A stretch of 64,000 nt of DNA. Origin: Modestobacter sp. VKM Ac-2977 (GTDB taxonomy: Bacteria; Actinomycetota; Actinomycetes; Mycobacteriales; Geodermatophilaceae). A program made the translations under genes and the position numbers. This document shows, in pieces, positions 49,530 through 57,914 of this stretch (positions are counted from its first letter, which is position 1; each line of letters begins with the position of its first letter). The notes below the pieces were generated by a model. It had not been told where the DNA came from and searched no databases. It saw only the letters and a program-made list of their open reading frames with translations. The stretch covers positions 1,067,238 through 1,131,237 of the forward strand of contig NZ_JAPVBQ010000001.1 of NCBI RefSeq assembly GCF_026968045.1, given 5' to 3'.

Positions 49530-49824
49530 GCGGGGATCCTCGCAGTGGCCAGGGATCCTCGCAGGCGCTGCGACACCGTGGACATCTCCTGCCCAGAATG
49601 TCCACGTGTCGCGTCAATCGATGCTCTGACCTGCTGGATCATCCGTCTCGTTGGACCACTCCAGTCCCAGACGTCTCATCTGGACCGCTCCGCACTGGCG
49701 CAGCAAGGTCACGATCAGGCAAACTGTCGATCGGTTGCTCCTGGAGCCGCCGAGGTACGAATGCAGTCATCGCGCGACAGGTCCGTTGGGGAAGACGAAC
49801 CAGTCGAGTCGATGGAGGTGCGCC

Positions 49825-50325
49825 GTGCAGCGACGGTCAACCCAGGGTGTCGTCTTCGTGCACGCGTGCCCGAAGGCGCTCTGCCAGCACGTCGGATGGG
49901 CGCTCGAGAGCGTTCTCGGCGCGCCGGTGTCTTTGTCATGGGCTGACCAGCCCGTGGCGCACGGGGCCTACCGTGCCGAGATCGCCTGGACGGGCGCCCC
50001 CGGCACAGGGGCCAAGCTCGTCGCTGCCCTCAAGCAGTGGCCGATGCTGCGCTTCGAGGTCACCGAAGAGGCCAGCCACGGCAACGACGGCGAGCGCATG
50101 TCCTACGTGCCCGGGCACGGCGTGCACCGGTCGCCGGTCAGCGCCAACGGCGACCTGGTCATCAGCGAGCAGCAGTTGCGGCACCTGGCCGCGACCGCCA
50201 CCTCGGTGGAGGCCTTCCGGCACGGCGTCGACGCCCTGCTCGGCTCAGCCTGGGACGCAGACCTCGAGGCCTACCGCTACGCCGGTGACGCCACCCCGGC
50301 CACCTGGCTGCACCAGGTCGTCTGA
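49825..50325 (+). CDS. DUF3145 family protein, 166 aa
   Basis: Start GTG 49825, with GGAGG six bases upstream. The sequence MQRRSTQGVVFVHACPKALC then HVGWALESVLGAPVSLSWAD is the DUF3145 signature, and the length is normal. It is an actinobacterial family of unknown function that regularly stands beside the fatty-acid synthase II genes, as here. It converges with accD across a strong terminator. Confidence 0.9.
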   Translation: MQRRSTQGVVFVHACPKALCQHVGWALESVLGAPVSLSWADQPVAHGAYRAEIAWTGAPGTGAKLVAALKQWPMLRFEVTEEASHGNDGERMSYVPGHGVHRSPVSANGDLVISEQQLRHLAATATSVEAFRHGVDALLGSAWDADLEAYRYAGDATPATWLHQVV

Positions 50326-50495
50326 GGACCTGCTCGCCACACTCGTGAGCGCGGCGGACAGTGGGAGCGGACGGCGTCCTGACTCGACCGCCGTCTGCTC
50401 GTCCTCCCGCACCGTGTGGGCACCCACCCCACGGCAGACCGCGCGGTAGGTCCCCCCGCGATCAGGTCACCTGATCCCGGGGCGAACACGCACAA

Positions 50496-50529
50496 CGGCC
50501 CGGCACCCTCCGCGGAGGGTGCCGGGCCG
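50496..50529. terminator. 34-bp perfect palindrome between DUF3145 and accD
   Basis: CGGCCCGGCACCCTCCG (50496-50512) is followed immediately by its reverse complement (50513-50529), giving a 34-bp palindrome that can form a long hairpin with a minimal loop. Flanking CACA and TGTG extend it with one mismatch. It ends two converging transcripts. Confidence 0.85.
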
Positions 50530-50544
50530 CTGTGCGTGCTGGGC

Positions 50545-51960
50545 TCAGAGCGGGATGTTGCCGTGCGCTCCCCGGCCGGAGGGCGCCTGTGCCAGCGCGG
50601 CGACCAGCCGGCGCTTGGTCTGCGCCGGCTCCACGACCTCGTCGACGACGCCGATCTCGCGGGCGCGGTTGACCCCGCCGGCGATCCGCTCGTGCTCGGC
50701 GGCCAGCTGGGCGTGCAGCGCCTCGCGCTCACCGGGCGGGGCAGCGGCGAGCTTCTTGCGGTGCAGGATGCCGACGGCGGCCTTCGCTCCCATCACGGCG
50801 ACCTCGGCGCCCGGCCAGGCGAACACGGCGGTGGCGCCCAGCGAGCGGGCGTTCATCGCGATGTAGGCGCCGCCGTAGGACTTGCGGGTCACCAGCGTCA
50901 CCCGCGGCACCACGGCCTCGGCGAAGGCGTGCAGCAGCTTGGCGCCGCGGCGCACCACGCCGTCCCACTCCTGGCCGACGCCGGGGAGGTAGCCGGGGAC
51001 GTCGACCAGCACGACCAGCGGCACCCCGAAGGCGTCGCACATCCGGACGAAGCGGGCCGCCTTCTCCGCCGACGCGGAGTCCAGGCAGCCGCCCAGCCGC
51101 AGCGGGTTGTTGGCGATCACGCCCACGGTCCGGCCGGCCAGCCGACCCAGCGTGGTCACCACGTTGGGTGCGAACCGCGGGTGCAGTTCCAGCCCGGGGC
51201 CGTCCAGCAGCGAGGCGACCAGCGGCTTGACGTCGTAGGCCCGGTTGCGCTGCTCGGGCAGCAGCGCCATCAGGTCGACGGCGGGCTCCTCGGCGGCCGG
51301 GGCGAAGGTGCCCTGGGCGGCGAGCAGGTCGACGGCCTGGCGGGCGGTCTCCAGGGCCTCGGCCTCGGTGTCGGTGACCACGTGCACGACACCGGAGCGC
51401 CGGCCGTGGGTGTCCGGGCCGCCCAGCTGCTCCTGGTCGACGACCTCACCGGTGACCGAGCGGACGACGTCCGGGCCGGTCACGAAGACCCGCCCGGCCG
51501 GGCCCATGATCACCAGGTCGGTCAGCGCCGGCCCGTAGGCCGCCCCACCCGCGGCCGGGCCGAGGACGACGGAGACCTGCGGCACCCGCCCCGAGGCGCG
51601 CACCATCGCGGCGAACACCTCACCGACCGCGTGCAGGGCGGTGACGCCCTCGGCCAGCCGCGCACCGCCCGAGTGCCAGATCCCGACGACCGGCACCCGC
51701 TCCCGCAGGGCGGTGTCGATCGCGTCGACGATGTGCCGGCAGCCGTCCAGGCCCATGGCACCGCCCATGATCGTGGCGTCGGTGCAGTAGGCGACGGCGG
51801 GGGAGCCGGCCACGGTGCCCCGGGCGGCGAGCGCCCCCGAGGTGTCCCGGGCCGACAGCAACTGCATCGAGCCGGGGTCGAAGAACCGGGCGAGCCGGTC
51901 CTCGGGGTCCCGCGGGTCGACGGTCGGAGTGGTCGGCGGGGCGACGGAGACGGTGGTCAT
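50545..51960 (-). CDS. accD: acyl-CoA carboxylase carboxyltransferase (beta) subunit, 471 aa
   Basis: Start ATG 51960, with GAGGAG seven bases upstream. Carboxyltransferase fold in two crotonase-like halves: GGAMGLDGCRHIVDAIDTAL, VVGIWHSGGARLAEGVTALH, VVLGPAAGGAAYGPALTDLV with the oxyanion loop, NNPLRLGGCLDSASAEKAAR and TLVTRKSYGGAYIAMNARSL. No N-terminal zinc finger, as is normal for the actinobacterial type. Transfers carboxyl from biotin to acetyl- or propionyl-CoA; next to fabF-acpP-fabH-fabD it most probably makes malonyl-CoA for chain elongation. The biotin subunit is not in the window. Confidence 0.85.
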   Translation of the reverse strand: MTTVSVAPPTTPTVDPRDPEDRLARFFDPGSMQLLSARDTSGALAARGTVAGSPAVAYCTDATIMGGAMGLDGCRHIVDAIDTALRERVPVVGIWHSGGARLAEGVTALHAVGEVFAAMVRASGRVPQVSVVLGPAAGGAAYGPALTDLVIMGPAGRVFVTGPDVVRSVTGEVVDQEQLGGPDTHGRRSGVVHVVTDTEAEALETARQAVDLLAAQGTFAPAAEEPAVDLMALLPEQRNRAYDVKPLVASLLDGPGLELHPRFAPNVVTTLGRLAGRTVGVIANNPLRLGGCLDSASAEKAARFVRMCDAFGVPLVVLVDVPGYLPGVGQEWDGVVRRGAKLLHAFAEAVVPRVTLVTRKSYGGAYIAMNARSLGATAVFAWPGAEVAVMGAKAAVGILHRKKLAAAPPGEREALHAQLAAEHERIAGGVNRAREIGVVDEVVEPAQTKRRLVAALAQAPSGRGAHGNIPL

Positions 51961-52054
51961 GAGCAACTCCTCGAAGCGCGGGTCGGGAGGGTGCGGCCGC
52001 GCTGCAGGGTCCCGCTGCGAGGTCGCGCCTGGTGGGGGGCAGCGGGGTCCTGCA

Positions 52055-53296
52055 TCACGCCGTCGTGAACACCAGGGCCATGTTGTGGCCGCCGAAGCCG
52101 AACGAGTCGTTCAGCGCGGCGGAGAAGGTCGCCTTCCGCGGTTCGCGGCGGACGATGTCGAGGGCCTGGACGGCGGCGTCGTCGTCGGGGTCGTCGAGGT
52201 TGGCGGTCGCGGGCACGATCTGCTCGCGCAGCGCCAGGATCGAGAACACCGACTCCAGTGCACCGGCCGCGCCGAGCAGGTGCCCGGTCTGGCTCTTGGT
52301 GGCGGTGACCAGCGGGTGCTCGCCGATCGCGTCGCGGATCGCCGCAGCCTCGGCGGTGTCGCCGATGGGGGTGGAGGTGGCGTGGGCGTTGACGTGGCCG
52401 ATGTCGGCCGCGGTCAGCCCGGCGTCCCGGATGGCGGCGGTGATCGCCCGCCCGGCGCCCTCGCCCTCGGGGTGCGGGGCGACGAGGTCGTAGCCGTCGG
52501 CGGTGCCGCCGGCGCCGGCCAGCCGGGCGTGGATCTTAGCGCCGCGCGCCGTGGCGGCGTCGGCGCGCTCGAGGACGAGGGCGGCAGCGCCCTCGCCGAG
52601 CACGAAGCCGTCGCGGCCCTTGTCGAACGGGCGGGAGGCGCGCTCGGGCTCGTCGTTGCGGGTGGTCATCGCGCGCATCGCGGAGAAGCCGGCCATCGGC
52701 AGCGGGTGGATGCAGGCCTCGGTCCCGCCGACGACGACCATGTCGGCGCGGTCCAGCCGCAACAGGTCCAGGCCCCAGCGGATGGCCTCGGCCCCGGACG
52801 CACAGGCGCTCACCGGGGCGTGCACCCCTGCCCTGGCACCGACGGCGAGGCCGACGGCCGCGGCCGGGCCGTTGGGCATGAGCATCGGGATGGTGAACGG
52901 GGAGACCCGCTTGGGCCCCTTGCTCCCGAGGATGTCGTTCTGGTCGAGCAGGGTCACCGCACCGCCGATGCCGGTGCCGAACACGACCGCGACCCGCAGG
53001 GGGTCGACGCCGGAGTCGGCGCCGGCGGCGTCGCGCCAGGCCTCCTCGGCGGCGATCACGGCGACCTGCTGGCTGCGGTCCAGCCGCCGGATCCGTACCC
53101 GGTCGAGCACGTCGGCCGGCTCGGTGGACAGCCGGGCGACGAGCTGGGCCGGGAACTCCTTGGCCCAGTCGTCGGTGATCCGGCTGACCCCGGACCGGCC
53201 GGCCAGCAGCGCCTCCCAGGTGGAGGCCACGTCGCCACCGAGGGGCGTGGTGGCGCCGAGCCCGGTGACGACGACGTCAGCGGTGGGGGTGCTCAT
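52055..53296 (-). CDS. fabF: beta-ketoacyl-ACP synthase II, 413 aa
   Basis: Start ATG 53296. Thiolase-fold condensing enzyme with the active cysteine in VSACASGAEAIRWG, the first histidine in VNAHATSTPIGDTAE, the lysine in KSQTGHLLGAAGALE and the second histidine in SFGFGGHNMALVF. Elongates acyl-ACP with malonyl-ACP. About 100 bp separate it from acpP upstream on the same strand and from accD downstream, consistent with one transcript from fabD to fabF. Confidence 0.95.
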   Translation of the reverse strand: MSTPTADVVVTGLGATTPLGGDVASTWEALLAGRSGVSRITDDWAKEFPAQLVARLSTEPADVLDRVRIRRLDRSQQVAVIAAEEAWRDAAGADSGVDPLRVAVVFGTGIGGAVTLLDQNDILGSKGPKRVSPFTIPMLMPNGPAAAVGLAVGARAGVHAPVSACASGAEAIRWGLDLLRLDRADMVVVGGTEACIHPLPMAGFSAMRAMTTRNDEPERASRPFDKGRDGFVLGEGAAALVLERADAATARGAKIHARLAGAGGTADGYDLVAPHPEGEGAGRAITAAIRDAGLTAADIGHVNAHATSTPIGDTAEAAAIRDAIGEHPLVTATKSQTGHLLGAAGALESVFSILALREQIVPATANLDDPDDDAAVQALDIVRREPRKATFSAALNDSFGFGGHNMALVFTTA

Positions 53297-53398
53297 GGAC
53301 GTTCCTCCTGGTAGTAGCTGGGCCTGGCCGGACGGCCGGGTGGTGGAGCTGGTCGGCCACCCTTCAGGCGCCCGCGTGGGGGGAAGGGTGGTCCTTCC

Positions 53399-53644
53399 TC
53401 AGCCCTGGTTCTTCTCGATGAAGGAGATCGCGTCGCCGACGGTCTTGATGTTGGCGAGCTCGTCGTCCGGGATCGCGACGCCGAACTTGTCCTCGACGGC
53501 GGTGGCGATCTCCACCATCGACAGCGAGTCGACGTCGAGGTCGTCGGTGAAGGACTTCTCGGGGGTGGCGTCGGCGGGGGCGACCCCGGCCACCTCCTCC
53601 AGGATCTCGGCGAGACCGGCCTGGATGTCTGCGGTGCTGGGCAC
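53399..53644 (-). CDS. acpP: acyl carrier protein, 81 aa
   Basis: Start ATG 53644. A four-helix acidic protein with the phosphopantetheine serine in LDVDSLSMVEIATAVEDKFG. It carries the growing acyl chain for FabD, FabH and FabF, whose genes flank it. Normal length and no anomaly. Confidence 0.96.
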   Translation of the reverse strand: MPSTADIQAGLAEILEEVAGVAPADATPEKSFTDDLDVDSLSMVEIATAVEDKFGVAIPDDELANIKTVGDAISFIEKNQG

Positions 53645-53744
53645 GCGGGGTCCTCTCTCTGGCGTGGGTGGCGGGAGCCCGGGAGGGTCCCCACCTCGTC
53701 CGGGACGGGTGTCCCGGGGGTCTGTGGTCGGTCGGGTCGGCGCC

Positions 53745-54713
53745 TCAGGGGAGGCGCAGCACCTGGCCGGCGAAGGTGAGCCCGGCGCCGTAGCCGAGCA
53801 CCAGGGCCAGGTCGCCGGACTTGGCCTCGCCGGACTCCATCAGCGCGGTGAGCGCCAGCGGGACGGAGGCGGCCGAGGTGTTGCCCGACTGGACGACGTC
53901 GCGGGCGATCACGGTGTCCTCGCCGAAGCCGAGCTTCTTGGCCATCGACTCGATGATCCGCAGGTTCGCCTGGTGCGGGGCGAAGACGTCGATGTCGGCG
54001 GCGGTGACGCCGGCCTTCTCCATCGCCTCGACCAGCGTCTGGGTCAGCTTCGTGGTGGCCCAGCGGTAGACGGTCTGACCGGCCATCGTCATGGTCGAGC
54101 GGCCGGCGGCGATCTCGATGGCGGTGTACTGGTCACCGTCGCTGCCCCAGGCGACCGGGCCGATGCCGGGCTCGTCGGTCGGGCCCAGGACGGCGGCCCC
54201 GGCCCCGTCGGCGAAGATCACCGCGGTGCTGCGATCGGTCTGGTCGGTGACGTCGCTGAGCCGCTCGACCCCGACCACCAGCACGTTGGTGGCCTCGCCG
54301 GTGCGGATGGCGTCGGCGGCCACGCTGAGCGCGTAGCAGAACCCGGCGCAGCCGGCGTTGAGGTCGAAGGCGCCGGGGCGGGGGATGCCCAGCCGGTGCG
54401 CGACCTGCGGGCCGATGCCCGGGATCGGGGCGGTCAGGCTCGCGCTGGCCACGATGACGAGGTCGATCTGGTCCGGCGCCAGCCCGCTCGCCGCCAGCGC
54501 CTTGCCGCCGGCGGCGATGGACATGTCGACCAGCGTCTCGTCCTCCGACGCCCAGCGGCGCTCGGCGATGCCGACGCGGGACTGGATCCACTCGTCGTTG
54601 GTGTCCATCACCTGGGCGAGCTCGTCGTTGGTCACCCGGCGGCGGGGGCGGTAGGAGCCCAGACCGAGGATGCTCGCGCCGGGGGCTCCTTCCCGCAGCT
54701 TGATGGTGGTCAC
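53745..54713 (-). CDS. fabH: beta-ketoacyl-ACP synthase III, 322 aa
   Basis: Start GTG 54713, overlapping the fabD stop by four bases. Active cysteine in LNAGCAGFCYALSV, histidine in VFAPHQANLRIIESM and asparagine in VQSGNTSAASVPLAL. Starts fatty-acid synthesis by condensing an acyl-CoA primer with malonyl-ACP; actinobacterial forms accept branched primers. Confidence 0.96.
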   Translation of the reverse strand: MTTIKLREGAPGASILGLGSYRPRRRVTNDELAQVMDTNDEWIQSRVGIAERRWASEDETLVDMSIAAGGKALAASGLAPDQIDLVIVASASLTAPIPGIGPQVAHRLGIPRPGAFDLNAGCAGFCYALSVAADAIRTGEATNVLVVGVERLSDVTDQTDRSTAVIFADGAGAAVLGPTDEPGIGPVAWGSDGDQYTAIEIAAGRSTMTMAGQTVYRWATTKLTQTLVEAMEKAGVTAADIDVFAPHQANLRIIESMAKKLGFGEDTVIARDVVQSGNTSAASVPLALTALMESGEAKSGDLALVLGYGAGLTFAGQVLRLP

Positions 54714-55912
54714 GCGGACACCTCCGGGTAGAGACGGGCGATCGGGTCACCGGCGTCGACGAGGTCGCCGTCGTGCACGAGCCACTCGGCGAGGACGCCG
54801 TCGTAGCCGGTGGAGACGTTGACCTCCTCGCGCCGGCTCTGCACGGAGCCCAGCGGGCTCCCGGCGGGGAGGCGGGTGCCCTCGGGGACCTCGGCCGGGC
54901 GCACGGTGCCCCGGACGGGGGAGACCACGACGCGCCAGTCGGGGGAGTGCTCGGCCTCGGCCCGGCCGCGCTCGGCGTCGATCAGCTCGCGGGCGCGGTC
55001 CAGGTCGGCGGGGCTGGTCAGCGCGAGCACCTCGATGTCCGAGCCCTTCCACTCGCGCTTGGCCAGGCCGGCCAGTGCGCCGGCGGGCGGCAGCTCCAGC
55101 ACGGCGGTGACGCCCAGGTCGCGCAGGGTGGCCAGGCAGGCGTCGAAGCGGACCGGGCTGGTGACCTGGCTGACCAGCCGGGAGAGCACCTCGGCGCCGT
55201 TGTCGACCGCGGCGCCGTCGGCGTTGGAGAGCAGCAGCCGGCTCGGGTCGGCCGGGCGGAGCCCGCCGATCAGCGCCTCGAGCTCGGCGCGGGCGGAGGC
55301 CATGTGGTGGGTGTGGAACGCCCCGGCCACCGACAGCGGCATGATCCGGGCCTTCGTCGGCGGGTCGGCCTTGAGGGCGGCCAGGCCGTCGAGCGGGCCG
55401 GCGGCGACGATCTGCCCACCACCGTTGCGGTTGGCCGGCACCAGGCCGTGCTGCTCGAGGGCAGCGAGCACCTCGTCGGGGTCACCACCGAGGACGGCGG
55501 ACATCCCGGTCGGGGTCTGCGCGCAGGAGCGGGCCATGGCCCGGCCGCGGACGGCGGTCAGCGCGATCGCCGCCTCGACGGAGAGGACACCGGCCAGTGC
55601 AGCGGCGGTCAGCTCGCCGACGCTGTGCCCGGTGATCACGACGTCCCGCCCGGCGTGCGGGGAGTGCACCACCGGCCCGGGCATCCCACCGAGCTCGCGG
55701 GCGATGAACAGGCTCATCGCGACGACCAGCGGCTGGGTGACCGCGGTGTCCTTGATGGCCTCGGCGTCACCGGTGGTGCCGAGCTCCAGGAGGTCGGCGT
55801 CGGCTATCGCACCGGCCCAGCGGAAGAAGGACTCTGCGCCGGGGAGCTCGAGCCAGTCGGTGAGCATCCCGGGCTTCTGGGCACCCTGTCCGGGGGCGAG
55901 GACGGCCAACAC
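54710..55912 (-). CDS. fabD: malonyl-CoA:ACP transacylase with biotinyl/lipoyl-like C-terminal domain, 400 aa
   Basis: Start GTG 55912. Residues 1-315 are a standard FabD: PGQGAQ (7-12), nucleophile S97 in GHSVGE, R125-type VRGRAMA and H200 in GAFHTHH. It is unusual that a further domain of about 70 residues follows (328-396). It reads VSPVRGTVRPAEVPEGTRLP, then AGSPLGSVQSRREEVNV and DGVLAEWLVHDGDLVDAGDP, which is the hammerhead fold of biotinyl/lipoyl domains. The usual EAMKM hairpin is replaced by QSRREE, so the modifiable lysine is absent. The domain may bind ACP or partner enzymes or be a structural cap. The normal FabD role is to load malonyl onto ACP. Confidence 0.93.
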   Translation of the reverse strand: MLAVLAPGQGAQKPGMLTDWLELPGAESFFRWAGAIADADLLELGTTGDAEAIKDTAVTQPLVVAMSLFIARELGGMPGPVVHSPHAGRDVVITGHSVGELTAAALAGVLSVEAAIALTAVRGRAMARSCAQTPTGMSAVLGGDPDEVLAALEQHGLVPANRNGGGQIVAAGPLDGLAALKADPPTKARIMPLSVAGAFHTHHMASARAELEALIGGLRPADPSRLLLSNADGAAVDNGAEVLSRLVSQVTSPVRFDACLATLRDLGVTAVLELPPAGALAGLAKREWKGSDIEVLALTSPADLDRARELIDAERGRAEAEHSPDWRVVVSPVRGTVRPAEVPEGTRLPAGSPLGSVQSRREEVNVSTGYDGVLAEWLVHDGDLVDAGDPIARLYPEVSA

Positions 55913-55923
55913 GTGTTCACCGT

Positions 55924-55951
55924 GCCAGCCCGGCGGCCTCCGCGGGCTGGC
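55924..55951 (-). promoter_or_regulatory. inverted repeat in the fabD leader
   Basis: GCCAGCCCG (55924-55932) and CGGGCTGGC (55943-55951) can form a 9-bp stem around a 10-base loop just upstream of the fabD start codon. It could be a leader hairpin that influences translation. Confidence 0.4.
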
Positions 55952-55979
55952 ATCGCCCACGAAGATCTGCGACCTCTTC

Positions 55980-55996
55980 TTGGAGGATCCCTCCAA
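55980..55996. promoter_or_regulatory. palindrome in the fabD promoter, probable FasR operator
   Basis: TTGGAGG-ATC-CCTCCAA is a perfect 7-3-7 inverted repeat 68 bp upstream of the fabD start and 66 bp from the end of fasR. FasR of streptomycetes activates this operon by binding the fabD promoter; the symmetry and place make this the best candidate site. Confidence 0.55.
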
Positions 55997-56061
55997 ACGG
56001 GGGGCCGGCAACCCGACTCCGAGGCCGCGTGTCGGGCCGAGAGACCACAACGGGCGGCCGC

Positions 56062-57243
56062 TCAGTGCCAGAGGGAGCGGCCACCCTCGAGCTGCGCGAG
56101 GGCCAGTGCCAGCTGCAGCGTCCAGGCTCCCCGGGGGTCGGTGGCCGAGTACCCGGTGAGCTCGGCGGCCCGCTTGAGCCGGTACCGCACGGTGTTGGTG
56201 TGCACGAACAGCGCCCGGGCGGTGGCCTCCAGGTTGCCCCCGTTGCCCAGCACGGTGCGCACGGTCTCCAGCACCTCGGCGCCGGCCGCCTGCAGGGGCG
56301 CGGCCACCCGGTCGGCCAGCGCGGAGCGGGCCAGCGGGTCGCCGTCCAGCGCCCGCTCGGGCAGCAGGTCCTCGGCCTCGACCGGCCGGGGCGCGCCGGG
56401 CCAGGCCGCGGCGGCCCGCAGCCCGGCCAGGGCCACGGTCGCGGACTCCCCGGCGTGGGCCAGCGAGTCGACCCGCGGGCCGAGCACCACCGGGCCGGGG
56501 CCGAACTCGCGGCACACCCGGGAGGTGATCTGGGCCAGGTCGGCGGCACCGCCGAGGACGACGACCAGCTCGTCGGCGTGGACCCCGACGAGCACCTCGC
56601 AGCCGAGCGACCGGGCCGCGCGGCGGACGGCGGCGCGGGCGTCGTCCTCACCCGGCGGGGCCGAGCCGACCAGGACGACGACCGGCTCGGTCTCCGTCCA
56701 GCCCAGGGCCGCGGCCCGGCCGGGCAGCTCGTCGGAACGGTCACCGCGGACCAGGGCGTCGACGACCAGTGCCTCCAGCCGGGCGTCCCAGGCGCCGCGG
56801 TTCTCGGCGAAGCTCGCGTAGACGTGGGCTGCGGCGAAGGCGATCTCCCGGCTGAACTGCAGCACGGTCAGCCGCAGCCGGTCGGCGTCGCCGGGCTCGG
56901 CGACCTGCTCGACCCGGTCCTCGACCACCTCGACGGTCACCTTGATCAGGTCGACCGATCGCTTGAGCGGCACGGCCTGCATCAGCTCGCGGGGGGCGGC
57001 GCCGAAGACCTCCCCGGTCAGCCGCGGCGGCCGGCCGGGGTTGCGGCACCACTCGACCAGCGAGGCGATGCCGGCCTGGGCGACCAGCGTCACCCAGGAC
57101 CGCTGGCTGGCGGGCATCGCCCGGAACCAGGACAGCTCCTCGTCCATCCGGGCCACCGCCTGGGTGGCCAGGGCGCCCGAGGAGCGCTCGAGCCGGCGCA
57201 ACGTCGCCTCCGAGGGCTGCGTGCGCACCGGTCCTGCTCCCAT
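56062..57243 (-). CDS. fasR: FasR-like PucR/CdaR-type regulator, 393 aa
   Basis: Start ATG 57243. N-terminal helical region (RSSGALATQAVARMDEELSW), a central GGDEF-like CdaR fold (VVVLVGSAPPGEDDARAAVR and VLVGVHADELVVVLGGA) and the C-terminal PucR helix-turn-helix: LGNGGNLEATARALFVHTNT then VRYRLKRAAELTG. Position directly before fabD-fabH-acpP-fabF matches the streptomycete activator FasR, which switches on FAS II genes. The downstream palindrome at 55980 is the likely target. Confidence 0.9.
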   Translation of the reverse strand: MGAGPVRTQPSEATLRRLERSSGALATQAVARMDEELSWFRAMPASQRSWVTLVAQAGIASLVEWCRNPGRPPRLTGEVFGAAPRELMQAVPLKRSVDLIKVTVEVVEDRVEQVAEPGDADRLRLTVLQFSREIAFAAAHVYASFAENRGAWDARLEALVVDALVRGDRSDELPGRAAALGWTETEPVVVLVGSAPPGEDDARAAVRRAARSLGCEVLVGVHADELVVVLGGAADLAQITSRVCREFGPGPVVLGPRVDSLAHAGESATVALAGLRAAAAWPGAPRPVEAEDLLPERALDGDPLARSALADRVAAPLQAAGAEVLETVRTVLGNGGNLEATARALFVHTNTVRYRLKRAAELTGYSATDPRGAWTLQLALALAQLEGGRSLWH

Positions 57244-57345
57244 CCCACCAGCCTGTCACGGTGCGCCCCGCGTGCGGGATCGTGGAGTGGTGCACACCGC
57301 TCCTCCGGGTCACCCCGCCCCCGCCGTCCGCCGCGAGACCGCCCG

Positions 57346-57876
57346 ATGAGCGGGCTGGACTCCCGGGTGCTGCTGGCCCCGGAGGACGGGTCGCTGGGCC
57401 CCCTGCTGCGGCTGGCCGACGACCGGCTCGGCGCAGCCGCCGGATACGGACGGCACGCCCACGCCGACGTCGACGTGGTGGCGGTCGTGCTCGCCGGCTC
57501 GCTGCGGCACGCCTGGGGGCGCGAGGCCGTGCTGGGGGCCGGCGACGTCGCCGTCCTGCGCGCGGGCCGGGGGCTGGAGCACGACGAGGTCGCCGGCACC
57601 GGGGGAGCGCACGTCGTCCAGGCCTACCTGCGGGCCGCCGACCCCGGGGCGCTGCCGGCGCACGACGTGCTGCTGCGGCCGACCGGGTGGGTCGACCTCG
57701 GCCGGCCCGACGCCCGGCTCTGGGTCGGCGACGCCGGTGCCGACGTGCCGCCCGGGCTGCGGGTGCTCGTCCGGGACGGCGAGGTGACCGTCGCGCCGGG
57801 GGACGGCCCGGTCGAGGGCCCGGCGGCCGTGCTGGTCTGGCAGCTGGACGCCGCCCGGCCGGCCTGGGCGGACTGA
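57346..57876 (+). CDS. pirin/cupin-like protein, 176 aa
   Basis: Start ATG 57346. A bicupin-like barrel with the strands GRHAHADVDVVAVVLAGSLR, EAVLGAGDVAVLRAGRGLEH and AHVVQAYLRAADPGA. H-x-H...D/E and the later glutamate-histidine pair correspond to the metal site of pirin. Shorter than full pirins. Role unknown; possibly an iron-binding quercetinase-like protein. Confidence 0.75.
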   Translation: MSGLDSRVLLAPEDGSLGPLLRLADDRLGAAAGYGRHAHADVDVVAVVLAGSLRHAWGREAVLGAGDVAVLRAGRGLEHDEVAGTGGAHVVQAYLRAADPGALPAHDVLLRPTGWVDLGRPDARLWVGDAGADVPPGLRVLVRDGEVTVAPGDGPVEGPAAVLVWQLDAARPAWAD

Positions 57877-57914
57877 CCTACCGCAGGTGCTGAGCCCTGC
57901 TACAGACTGGCCGC

